From Larix sibirica (Eukaryota > Streptophyta > Pinopsida > Pinales > Pinaceae): 20,094 bases of DNA. The stretch spans positions 31,595 to 51,688 of the forward strand of contig NWUY0300001343.1 of the NCBI GenBank assembly GCA_004151065.3, written 5' to 3'. The notes below the pieces were generated by a model, which searched no databases, was not told where the DNA came from, and saw nothing but the letters and a program-made list of their open reading frames with translations. Positions 10,233 to 18,479 of the stretch are shown in pieces. Both the position numbers and the translations under genes were made by a program. Numbering within the stretch: the first letter of the stretch is position 1; each line of letters starts with the position of its first letter.

Positions 10233-10793
10233 GAAGAAACGAGGTCGACGTTGGAGTTGTGTATATATCTTCAGAATTTACATGAGTTGAGGTGCTATGA
10301 TAATCCTTTCACTTCAAACTCTATGGTGAGGATAAGGGTGATATTGTTCATAGGGTAGGGAATACTATAACCAATTGTCCTATAACCTGAATTTCATCCT
10401 ATAATCCTTTTGGTTCCATGTGCTCTTCTCACCCAAATGAAAGAGCATTTCAATGTCAATCCATTCTCCTCCATTGGCTCATAGAAAGGAAAATATCTCT
10501 ATTAATCCCTAATATTGCAACAAGGTTCTCAATTGTTCAATTCTTGGTTCATTCTTCAAAAGAAATTTTTTTTGCACCTTGTCATTTGTCCTCATCAATG
10601 TCCAATCCTAGTCTTATGCCTTTAGGGATATGGAAGAGACAATGGACTATTTTTCCATGAATGATGAAGATATTTCCAAAATGGGGTACCTAATGGGGGA
10701 GTATAAGTGGAAAACAAGAGAATTTTGATCTAAGCAATTGAGATATTTATCATGGATAACTTCTTGCCATGCTTGACATTGATAGCTAAGAAG
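10233..10793. other. Unique flank between the duplication and the copia element
   Basis: No gene, repeat or RNA signature is seen. This is the left flank of the retrotransposon. I could not find a 5-bp target duplication matching sequence beyond the right LTR. Confidence 0.5.
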
Positions 10794-11063
10794 AATTATA
10801 AAATGGGACACACAAATAAACCAAAAAAACAAAGAGAAAATTGAAAGAGAGAAAATGGTTCTTATATATTCTCAAAAAAAGAGAACAACCTTCTCTTTAT
10901 AATAATGAGATGGCATAAACTCTAACTACTCAAACCCTAATTGCGCAAAACCTAAAATGACTTGTGTACTTAAATAAAATAAGTTAACATAAAGTAACCT
11001 AAAGTGACCAAGTGAATTTAATATGTCCAAGTCTATATTCTAGATGACTTTTATACTATAGCA
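10794..11063 (-). repeat. 3' LTR of the copia element
   Basis: On the minus strand the LTR begins TGCTATAGTATAAAAG just after the polypurine tract and ends near 10794. It matches 15819-16065 along its length, for example GAGATGGCATAAAC, ACTACTCAAACCCTAATTG and AAAATGACTTGTGTACTT in plus orientation. The outer end lacks a clear terminal CA, so the boundary is approximate by a few bases. Confidence 0.85.
10861..10868 (-). promoter_or_regulatory. TATA box in the 3' LTR
   Basis: The minus strand reads TATATAAG, followed by AACCATTTTCTCTC. The equivalent box in the 5' LTR is at 15885-15892. This copy could drive outward transcription into the left flank if active. Confidence 0.5.
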
Positions 11064-11075
11064 CCCTCCCTTAAT
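11064..11075 (-). other. Polypurine tract of the copia element
   Basis: The minus strand reads AAGGGAGGG immediately before the TG of the 3' LTR. This is the expected plus-strand DNA primer for reverse transcription, and its position fixes the LTR inner edge at 11063. Confidence 0.85.
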
Positions 11076-11106
11076 GGTCAATCTAGAATATGCACCAAGT
11101 TTTTCC

Positions 11107-11640
11107 CTAAATTTTACAATTTTTTGGACCCAAATACTTGGTGAGAATATCTGCAATATGATCCTTTGTAGAAAAACATTGCAACTCCATTGTTCCATAT
11201 TCTACAAGTTTTCGGATGAAGAGACAATGAATATCAACATGTTTGGTACACTTATCGAAGATTGGATTCTTTGCCAGCGTAAGAACCCCTCAATTATCAC
11301 AATACAATAGAGTAGGCTCATTTTGTTGGATCTTCATATCTATAAGTATCCATCTGAGCCAAATTGATTCACGTGCTCCTTTCACTATTGCTCGATATTC
11401 TACTTTGGTTGAAGAAAGGAAGACAACATGTTGCTTCTTATTGGTCCATGTAACTACTGCAGTACCAAGAATAAAAATAAAGCCTGATGTGAATTTCATC
11501 TCATCCACTAATATTCCCAAATCGAAATTTGTATAACCACACAACTGAGATTCTTTGTGTCTACCATATAGAATGCCAAAATTTAATGTTATTTTCACAT
11601 ATCGTAGCAATCTTTTTGTTGTTGTCTAATGTTTTTCCTT
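11107..11640 (-). pseudogene. Copia RNase H and C-terminal end of pol, broken
   Basis: The RNase H domain removes the RNA strand of the RNA-DNA hybrid during reverse transcription. The frame reads KRLLRYVKITLNFGI, then TSGFIFILGTAVVTW, a catalytic-Glu box (STKVEYRA, codon 11398-11400) and YCDN with a catalytic Asp (11296-11298). A TGA follows at 11290-11292. Past it the same frame continues for 60 codons (TKHVDIH, TKDHIADILTK, LGPKN) to the natural end, TAG at 11107-11109, 32 bp before the polypurine tract. Upstream, TAG at 11626-11628 falls where copia proteins usually have Trp. The first catalytic Asp (normally in an SDADW-like box) is Asn here, codon 11527-11529. So both stops and an active-site loss are present. 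Confidence 0.9.
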
Positions 11641-12758
11641 TGGAGCAGTCATGAATCAGGATATGTCACTAACTGCAAAACTTAAGTTAGGTCTAGTGGT
11701 TTTAAGAAAGATCAAGCTCCCCACTTGCTGCTAGTAGACTGATTTATCAACTACCTTAGAATCGATCTTCGTTGAAAATTTCATCCCTTTCTCCATAAGT
11801 GTAGATGATGTTTCTCAATCTACCATCCTGAACTTTTCTAACAAACTTTTGGCATGCTTTGTCTATAAAACAAAATATGTTTATTTATTTTTCAAACTTC
11901 TACATCTAAGCAGTAATGTAGGAGGCCTCAGTCAATCATGTCAAAACTTGCACACAAATTGGATTTTATCTTTGATATTTCCCCTACCTCACTATATGTG
12001 ATGATGATGTCATCTACATATATTATCAGAATAATTACATAATCTCCAATGATTTTGATGTAAATATTGGGGTATGAAGGACTATGTTGAAACCCTTATT
12101 CACCCAAGTACTAGTCAATTTTTATATACCATGATCTAGGTGCTTGATTCAATCCATAGAGAGATTTCTTCAATCGATAGAACATATGTTCTTTCCCCAG
12201 AACGTGAAAACCCTATGGCTAGTACATGTATACTTCTTTCTCCAAATATCCCCTCATCAAGGAACTCTTCACATCCATATGGTATAATTTCTAGCCAAAT
12301 TGTGTGTCCATGGCTAGAACTAAACAGATCATGATCATCTTTGTTGTGAGAGAAAATGTATCTTCATGATTTATTCCTTATTTCTATGCAAAGTCCTTTG
12401 CAACCGGTCTTGCCTTATGTTTTTCAAGTGTCCAATTTGAATTTCACTTTACTTTATACACCCATTTGCAGCCAATAATTTTCTTCCATAGGAGTAGCTT
12501 TGTAAGAACCCATGTCTGATTTTTCATCAAAGTCTCATGTTTGGATTGCATGGCATTCTCCCATTCTGGTCTTATGTTGGCCTCTTCAGATTTAAGTGGT
12601 TCATATAAGTCTTGAATGTTATCCGTCAAAGCATAATTGGTTGTATCTAATTTCTTACCTCTTTTTGGTCTTCCTAATGCCCTCATCTCAACTAGTCCAA
12701 TGTCTTCAATGGTGTTGTGCCACCATTTTCGTATCTTCTTATGATCCTCTTCTTCCAT
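11640..12758 (-). pseudogene. Copia reverse transcriptase, broken
   Basis: RT copies the element RNA into DNA in cytoplasmic virus-like particles. An open 104-codon segment (12444-12758) has the usual linker and start of copia RT: EWENAMQSKHETLMKNQTWV and KKIIGCKWVYKVK. Further on, in shifting frames, come FYRLKKSLYGLNQAPRSWY and the catalytic YVDD box, intact at 12009-12020 within an ILIIYVDDIIIT stretch. Then follow LLHYCLDVEVW-like, LLEKFRMVD, MEKGMKFSTK and the QQVGSLIFL-TRPNLSF-APKEKH blocks that lead into RNase H. At least six stops and several frameshifts interrupt it. Coverage is almost the full family length, so decay was by point changes rather than large deletion. Confidence 0.9.
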
Positions 12759-12889
12759 ATCAACACCATCATTTCATTGATTTGTAGTACTTGCAACAAT
12801 TTCATGACTAGGATTTGATGGACACTAATCCTTAGAATTATCCCTCCTTTCAAGTGGATATTATACAAGAATCCTACCTAAGATTCCAA

Positions 12890-13933
12890 TCAAACTTCTT
12901 CATTATAAAAAAAAATTAGGTCCAAATTCATCTAAAATATCATTGCATTCTTATAAACCACAAAATATCAACTAAATATTACTTTTTCAGTATCCAAATA
13001 AACTAAATTGTATGCTTTATGAGTTTCACTACTGACAATCAATTTCTTGCTTTTTGGATCTAGTTTCGCTCGTTGTTCTTTAGCAACCCATGCATATATA
13101 ACTGAACCAAAAACTTTGAGATGACTTATGATTTTCATATACACCATGCTTTGGATTCTTCTTATGCACTACCTTTTACAATGATCTATTAAGAAAATAC
13201 ACTGTAGTGTGCACTACTTTAGCTCAATACCTGTAAGGAACGTATATGTTTTCTAACATATAATGTAGCATCTCAACAATAGTGAATTACGCTTCTCTAC
13301 CACTCCATTTTGTTATGGAGTGTAGGGTGTGGTGTGTTTCCTTTGAATACCCTCTTGAGTCAAAAGTTATTAAATTTTTTGGAGAAAAATTCTCCACCAT
13401 TATCAAACCTAATAATTCTAATGCAACCCCCAGAATTTTTGTCCACCATTGCTTTAAACTCATTTAACTCAGTAAACACTTCATCATAATTTTAAAAAAT
13501 ACACCCACATTTTTCAAGCGAATTCATCTACGAACAACATGAAATATCTACCACCAGAGACTGATGTGATGATCATAAGCCCACAAACATCCACGTGAAT
13601 CAAACGAAGAACTTCCTTGGCTCTCCAATCCCATCCTTCATCAAATGGAGCTCAATGTTGCGTCCCCACCTGACAAGTTCCACGAATTCCCTGTTGCTTT
13701 TATTGAATCTTTAAAACAACATCGACTAACATTTAATTCACCAAATGAGAAACATAGTGAAAACTCAAATGTACATACCTTTGATGCCAAAGTAAATTGG
13801 TTTCTGGAACACTCTTGGCCAACAAAGAATGTTCTTTGGATTCCTTTATATACCCCATTTGGAATAGATTGTGATCCTCAATACCAAGAGAAATCATATG
13901 TTTTCTTTCTTTTTTCAACCATGTAACGTTCAT
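12890..13933 (-). pseudogene. Copia GAG-pre-integrase and integrase, broken
   Basis: Integrase inserts the cDNA into host DNA. The N-terminal part reads NLLWHQRYVHLSFHYVSHL, supplying the two zinc His. The following CxxC appears as R-x-x-C (IRGTCQVGTQH), so the first Cys is replaced. The catalytic triad is in place: Asp in LIHVDVCG (13589-13591), Asp in IIRFDNGGEFF (13402-13404) and Glu in GVVEKRN (13295-13297). The last two lie 107 nt apart, one base short of the 108 expected for D-35-E, which shows a 1-nt deletion. Next come LENIYVPYRY and VYFLNRSL, then the C-terminal LKVFGSVIYAWVAKEQR and AKLDPKSKK blocks up to about 12900. Several stops and frameshifts are present. Confidence 0.9.
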
Positions 13934-13934
13934 G

Positions 13935-14235
13935 GTCGTTGAAAATAAGATGTAAGTGGGGACTTTACCTCATAATTTGACTTACTAGAAGAAAATATTG
14001 TCCCATACATAACATATACTAGACATTAAGGAAGATCAATTGCTAACCTCCCAAGGTAATCTATACATTTCCTTTGCCTTCTATTATAAACTCCTTCCCA
14101 CCACCAAAAATCACAAATGAAACATGAGAATCATAGAGAACAAACCAAACACGTCTATTTGTGGAATGACATGATGCACTAGAATCAATATACCAAGTAG
14201 ATGAATCACCATTATCTACTTGCTCAATCATAAAA
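13935..14235 (-). pseudogene. Copia aspartic protease, broken
   Basis: The protease cuts the Gag-Pol polyprotein. The active-site region reads STWYIDSSASCHSTN at about 14150-14205; the usual copia motif is D-S/T-G-A, and here the Gly is Ser (DSS, codons 14178-14186), from a single G-to-A change. Downstream are VSFVIFGGGKE and the IEGKGNV block, typical of the flap and core of copia proteases, then stops (after GKGNV) and frameshifts before the GAG-pre-integrase region. It lies between the zinc knuckle and integrase as expected. Confidence 0.85.
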
Positions 14236-14329
14236 CTGAAGAAAGCGATCTCTTCCTCGTGTTCTGCAACATGGGCCTTCTCTTTCTACTGAGAGCCTCC
14301 CAAGTTGTTCTTTTCATCCCACGACCACT

Positions 14330-15105
14330 TTCTACAAAAAAAAAAATTATGACCCACCTTTCCACAATAATGGTATTTTAAAATCGTTTGATTCCATGAT
14401 TGATCAATGTTTCCTTGACTGCTTCTTCCATTTCTCTTTCAAGCAAACTTGCCTTACCCTTGAGGTTTGTTGCCAATATTAGTTATGAACTCACAATTAT
14501 ATTTTCAATGTCGAATTGTTTTTTCCACATGTCTTATTCAAAAAACTTTGTGCATAGCTCGTCAAACTTCAAGTCTTTGTCAACAACAATAACATTAAGT
14601 GTTTCAAAATGTTCGAATGCAACTTTTAAACTCTTCAAAGTAATTACCACTATGTCTCATTCTTCCATCTTCAACCCAATGGCATTCGATTGTTCTCTAA
14701 TATTCTTAATATTTACCAAATGTTCATGTAAATAGTCATTTTCATTCATCTTAACATAAATCGATATATTTTTTAGGAAAAAGACTCTACCTTTGCCCAA
14801 AAATTCATGCAAGTCTTTAAGTGGTTCCAAATGGTTGTAGCATCCTTCATAATTCCATCACCATGTACTTCAAGAAGCATCTTATCAATCATAGATCACT
14901 TATGAGCATCACTACTTATGTATTTCGATCTTCAAATTTGTCTTCGTCTTTTCATGGTATTGTCAATCAAGTTTCCTTCCCCAACACAAGCAAATTCAAA
15001 CACTTGTGACTCAAAAATGACTCACATTCGTTATTTCTAGGTATTATTATTTTTACCATAGAATTTTTGGCTACCCTCCAACGTGATGTTGGGAAAACTA
15101 TCCAT
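14330..15105 (-). pseudogene. Copia gag with CCHC zinc knuckle, broken
   Basis: Gag forms the particle shell and binds element RNA. The likely start is ATG at 15103-15105 (MDSFPNITLEGSQKFYGKN), leading into the N-terminal box where a Trp is normally found, now a TAG. Later blocks are DATTIWNHLK, KMNENDYLHEHLVNIKNI, REQSNAIGLKMEE, a TGA, DIVVITLKSL, and DLKFDELCTK, all characteristic of plant copia Gag (UBN2/DUF4219 type). The nucleocapsid knuckle at 14334-14375 keeps the C-x2-C-x4-H-x4-C spacing, but its first Cys is Tyr (YHYCGKVGH...C). Stops and frameshifts are frequent. Assignment is firm from motifs and position. Confidence 0.9.
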
Positions 15106-15803
15106 TTTGTCAAATAATTTTGCAGATAAAAGTGTTGAAATAGAGACTTTATACTAAAAACATGGCCATAAGACCAAGGGTTTTCTCCCAAACCGCTGAA
15201 TATACTATTGCTCAGTGAAATTTCTACCAAAAATAAATACATTTATGAAAATATAGCAAAAAAATGCACATATATCCCAAACAACAATTGAAATATAAAA
15301 ACTTCCTTCTAAAATTGTAGAAATTACTAAAAAAATTCAAAGATTTGGCTAAAAAACTAAAATTACAATGAAACTTTTAGAGCTCTAAAGCTGATAAATA
15401 AAATCTAAAATTTTTCTAATATGTGGCACGGATTCCATAAATTCATATGCATCTATTTGTACAACATTTCTATACAATCATATTGTCTATCTGTATAGTC
15501 ATACAACTAGAAAAGGATACTACCCAAAGGAATCTGATTAGAACCTCTTTCTTTACGATTTTTAATCTACGATTATGGATTTAAATTGAAATAAAATTGA
15601 TTCTTTTAAAAATATAAACCTATCTTTAAATCAAGCAAAAGAATGATGCTCATCTTTTAGACAAAAAAACAATACCTAGTTTTAACTAATCCAAAACCCA
15701 TTCAGCTTATAAGTGTGTATCAAACGAAGTCTCTTAGTCTGTCACTTTAAACTTGGTTGTCCCTATTCCCTTCTCTTTCTTTGCTTCAACTTCCTCTCAT
15801 CGT
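15106..15803 (-). other. Long AT-rich untranslated leader of the copia element
   Basis: About 700 bp separate the PBS from the gag ATG; copia leaders are usually much shorter. The stretch is AT-rich with no recognisable domain. It may contain an insertion, or gag may have had an extra N-terminal extension that has decayed beyond recognition. Confidence 0.5.
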
Positions 15804-15817
15804 GGATTTGATACCAA
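15804..15817 (-). other. Primer binding site (initiator tRNA-Met type)
   Basis: The minus strand reads TTGGTATCAAATCC directly inside the 5' LTR. Plant copia elements typically have TGGTATCAGAGC, complementary to the 3' end of initiator tRNA-Met; here the first eight bases match and the rest has drifted. Confidence 0.85.
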
Positions 15818-15818
15818 A

Positions 15819-16065
15819 TTACAAAAACAGAACACACAAAGAAACCAAAAACACAAAAAGAGAATTTAAAGAGAGAAAATGGTTCTTTTATATTCTAAAA
15901 TGAAGAGAACAACCTCCTCTTTCTAATAATGAGATGGCATAAACCCTAACTACTCAAACCCTAATTGCATAAAAACTAAAATGACTTGTGTACTTTAATA
16001 AAATATTTAATCATAAAGTAACCTAAAGTCACCAAACGACATTAATATGTCTAAGACTATAGTCT
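15819..16065 (-). repeat. 5' LTR of the copia element, outer end missing or replaced
   Basis: It is homologous to 10794-11063. Similarity runs from the PBS side to AGACTATAGTCT (about 16065) and then stops: the 3' LTR continues for about 20-25 more bases to its TG end, whereas here CACTACTACATTTGGGG begins. An alternative boundary at 16075 (TGTAGTAG on the minus strand) is possible, but the last ten bases do not align. Confidence 0.82.
15885..15892 (-). promoter_or_regulatory. TATA box of the copia 5' LTR
   Basis: The minus strand reads TATAAAAG, aligned with TATATAAG in the other LTR. Transcription would start about 25-35 bp downstream, within the TTCTCTCTTTAAATTCTC stretch, and run through gag-pol. 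Confidence 0.6.
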
Positions 16066-16086
16066 CACTACTACATTTGGGGTCCC
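16066..16086 (+). mobile_element. Candidate CACTA-element terminus
   Basis: CACTACTACATTTGGGGTCC starts exactly where LTR homology ends. CACTA (En/Spm) transposons begin with CACTA, are followed within 100-300 bp by short subterminal repeats, and encode TNPD. A motif cluster follows at 16191-16340 and a plus-strand TNPD relic at 18480-19446. The partner terminus (complement ending in TAGTG) and a 3-bp target duplication are not in the window, so this stays a candidate. Confidence 0.4.
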
Positions 16087-16190
16087 AATTTGATGTTTGC
16101 ACCAATGTTTAATGAAAAAATAAATTTTCAAAGTCAAATTGAAGTCTAATGGGTGGAAAATTTAAGATAAAATTCATCTTTATCTAGCGA

Positions 16191-16340
16191 AACATCACAT
16201 AAGCAATGTTGGGTGAGTGGCAAGGCTTAAGCAATGTTAGGCAATGTCACTTAAGCCACATTATTTAACATCTCTTAAGCGACATTACCTAATGTGGCTT
16301 AAACGAATTTCCTTGCATGCTTGTTTAAAGCGATGTTCGC
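16191..16340. repeat. Cluster of TTAAGCNAYRTT motifs with a hairpin
   Basis: Six copies occur at about 24-28 bp spacing: near 16199 (ATAAGCAATGTTGGG), 16227 (TTAAGCAATGTTAGG), 16251 (TTAAGCCACATTATT), 16275 (TTAAGCGACATTACC), 16290-16302 inverted (TAATGTGGCTTAA) and 16325 (TTAAAGCGATGTTCG). Copies four and five form 13-bp arms (16275-16287 and 16290-16302) with one mismatch and a 2-nt loop. This fits subterminal repeats of a CACTA element starting at 16066. Confidence 0.7.
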
Positions 16341-17344
16341 ACTATTTTTAGGTATTTGTTCTTTTACAATGAAAATTCGACCAGACCAAAGAAAAGATTA
16401 CAATTTTTTTAAAAATGGGAGAAGGATAAATTTGGTTAGAGGTAAATTTTCTTGTGGTTTGAGATTATCATTTCAACTAAAATTTATGCTTGAATTATCT
16501 AAAGGATTATTATTTGACATTTCATCATGATGTACCCTAGTCTATATTGATTTTTTCTTGCAAGTATGACTGTATTCTTTGAACTATTTTCTATTGTTTT
16601 GAGTTGATTAGGGACATTTGTTAATGATGTTTGTGCATCATACATTACCACATTTAGCTTAAAGTGAGGAACTTCATCCATAAAGGGAGAGTTACTTCTC
16701 AAAAACCAATAATTATTTGTACATTTCCAATATATGAAATCATTATTATTTTTTAGTTTTAAAGAATAAATGCTTTAACACACATCAATATCCTAATCAA
16801 ATCATTAAATTCCCCCACAGGTGTCACAAAATAATTAGTAGCTAGGTAGGACCTTGGGGCTAGGAATCCAAATAATGCCATATGGTTGTTTCTCATTTTG
16901 AAACATAGTAATTTGTCTAAATAGGGAACTTTGAAAATCCTCCACCACCAAGTGTTCAAGATTACCCGAGAAATGAGGCATCTTGCAAGAGAAGGTCGAA
17001 TCCGAGGTGAGGTTGTTTTTTATCTCCTAGGGGGGTTCACACCAACTTGATTTGGAAGTGACATCTTATTGTTCAAGGGAAAACCTCTTTCCCACACTTG
17101 ACAAAGGTAACCTAGTGGCCAAAATTTTAGGGCATCTACCTTATAGGCGACTGTTGTGGGAAGCAACTACACCTGAATCATATTTTTTTTACTATTGCTA
17201 CTACTCCTAGTGCCCCTCATTATAACTAATCCTTTTGCACCTTCACTAGCTATCATCGATGGATTGAAGACCATATAGATCGATAGCTATTGGAAATCCC
17301 ATTTCTATTTGAATGGAATATTGCAGCTAGGTGATTAGTACTTT
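16341..17344. other. Stretch without a recognisable gene
   Basis: Two minus-strand open stretches of about 65 codons (16499-16702 and 16759-16959) have somewhat protein-like composition, the second with VPYLDKLLCF and FVTPVGEFNDLIRI, but I recognise neither and see no supporting context. Nothing else stands out. Confidence 0.4.
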
Positions 17345-17742
17345 TCACATGAGTAGATTTGGAAGACACATATTTAGCCTTCCATTGTTAACTAAATCAT
17401 CCAACAAATGCACCCACAATTGCATTTGTTTCATTTCGCACTTAACTTGGTTGTATGATTTGATCTTCTTAAATAAATTTACTTGCATCATGGATTGGCA
17501 TGAATCACACCCTCTCCCCCTAATCACTCACCTTAACTAATTTGGGGAAACATCCTGTTCCTCCCCTTTCTCACTCAAAACTTCCAAATGCTCAAGGAAG
17601 GGATCCTTTTTATCCTTACTTTTTTAGAAGTGGCTTGAGATAAGTCTTCTAACTCAAGGATATTTTTTTGTTTTAAAAAGGATTCACCTAGTTGAATGAA
17701 TCCCAATACTTGATCGTCCTTCAAAAGGATAGCGTGGGCCTC
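17345..17742 (-). pseudogene. Unrecognised broken coding stretch in two frames
   Basis: I do not recognise the family. Minus-strand frame A is open from 17742 to a TGA at 17575-17577 (55 codons), with blocks HAILLKDDQVLGFIQLGES, LKQKNILELEDLSQ and ATSKKVRIKRIPSL. Frame B takes over from about 17593 (HLEVLSEKGEEQDVSP), has stops at 17537-17539 and 17528-17530, then runs open through GRGCDSCQSMMQ, NLFKKIKSYNQVKCEMKQMQ and LWVHLLDDLVNNGRLN to 17345. The overlap suggests one frameshift near 17580-17590. A charged, helical composition on both sides of the break makes a single dead protein likely. It lies antisense to the TNPD relic further right and could be cargo in the putative CACTA element or an older insertion. 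Confidence 0.4.
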
Positions 17743-17745
17743 CTA

Positions 17746-18479
17746 TATTGTTTAACATTAGTTATCTCAGGCTTAGTTTGTACTATTTTCTCTCATCCTT
17801 CCTTCTTTGTTCTCATTTATCCTTTTATACCTTCGTGCTTCTTGGTCACTTCGCTCTCTTTCTTTGCCTGCCAACTGATTGATATCTCCTTGCATTATCA
17901 TTTCAAGTAGGGCCTAACTCAAAACAATTGCATATTGGTGTGATTAACCATTGTGTTATCCCTATGAGACATGGAATGCGATTGTTGCATCCTGTAGACT
18001 ACATATATGAGATCACCTTACCAACCATACCTCTCACATTTATAACTTTCCCCTCTTTCCTTCATTAGGCCTACCTTGATATCACCATCTTCCTTAGAAT
18101 TCCTTTATTGGAATCCCCCTAGCATCATCACCTTGTACCTTTTCCTTTTCATTTACCCAAGAGTTGGTATCACTATTCTATCTGACATCACTTAAGAAAT
18201 GTGTCAAACATCCATGGAATGATGCTTAAGCATCATCTACATTCCCACATATGGTAAGCATCATCTAGATGATTAATTCATTTTACCACATTTATGTACG
18301 TAAACCATTCAAAACACTACACCATGAAGAGACATTTTGCATAGAGTTGAATTTTGTTAATACCCTTTTTTTAATTTTTTATTTGTGAATTTTTGTCTTT
18401 AATCTTAATGTATTAATGATTGGTTTTTTGTATTTTTTTGAGATGGAGAATAATTTCAAGTAACCTTGTCCAATGGTTC
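17746..18479. other. Stretch without a recognisable gene
   Basis: There is a perfect 14-bp palindrome GATGCTTAAGCATC at 18221-18234. Near it, CTTAAGAAATGT (about 18191) and GTAAGCATCATCTAG (about 18256) weakly recall the TTAAGC motifs of 16191-16340. The T-rich stretch just before 18420 may be the upstream region of the TNPD relic. Confidence 0.4.

Larger units (their letters stand above)
10794..16065 (-). mobile_element. Ty1-copia LTR retrotransposon, near full length, degenerate
   Basis: An element of about 5.3 kb lies on the minus strand. The order 5'-LTR, PBS, gag with zinc knuckle, protease, integrase, RT, RNase H, PPT, 3'-LTR has integrase before RT, which defines the copia superfamily. 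The LTRs (15819-16065 and 10794-11063) are only about 80-85% alike by eye, so insertion is ancient. The gag-pol region (15105 to 11107) has many stops and frameshifts, so the element cannot move by itself. The leader between PBS and gag is unusually long (~700 bp). The outer end of the 5' LTR seems to be cut off by a CACTA-like sequence starting at 16066. No target duplication was found. Confidence 0.93.

Noticed and set aside
11074-14735. Many plus-strand open frames across the copia element
   Set aside because: They are antisense shadows of gag-pol; recognised motifs are all on the minus strand.
16066-16080. 5-bp target duplication of the copia element (TTTGG after 16075)
   Set aside because: No matching five bases occur next to the left LTR end near 10794, so it was not called.
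16990-17010. tRNA B-box-like GGTCGAATCC
   Set aside because: No A box at the right distance and no cloverleaf could be drawn around it.
18315-18323. A second CACTA start (CACTACACC)
   Set aside because: It lies too close to the TNPD coding start to leave room for a subterminal region, no motif cluster follows it, and a 5-base match is expected often by chance.
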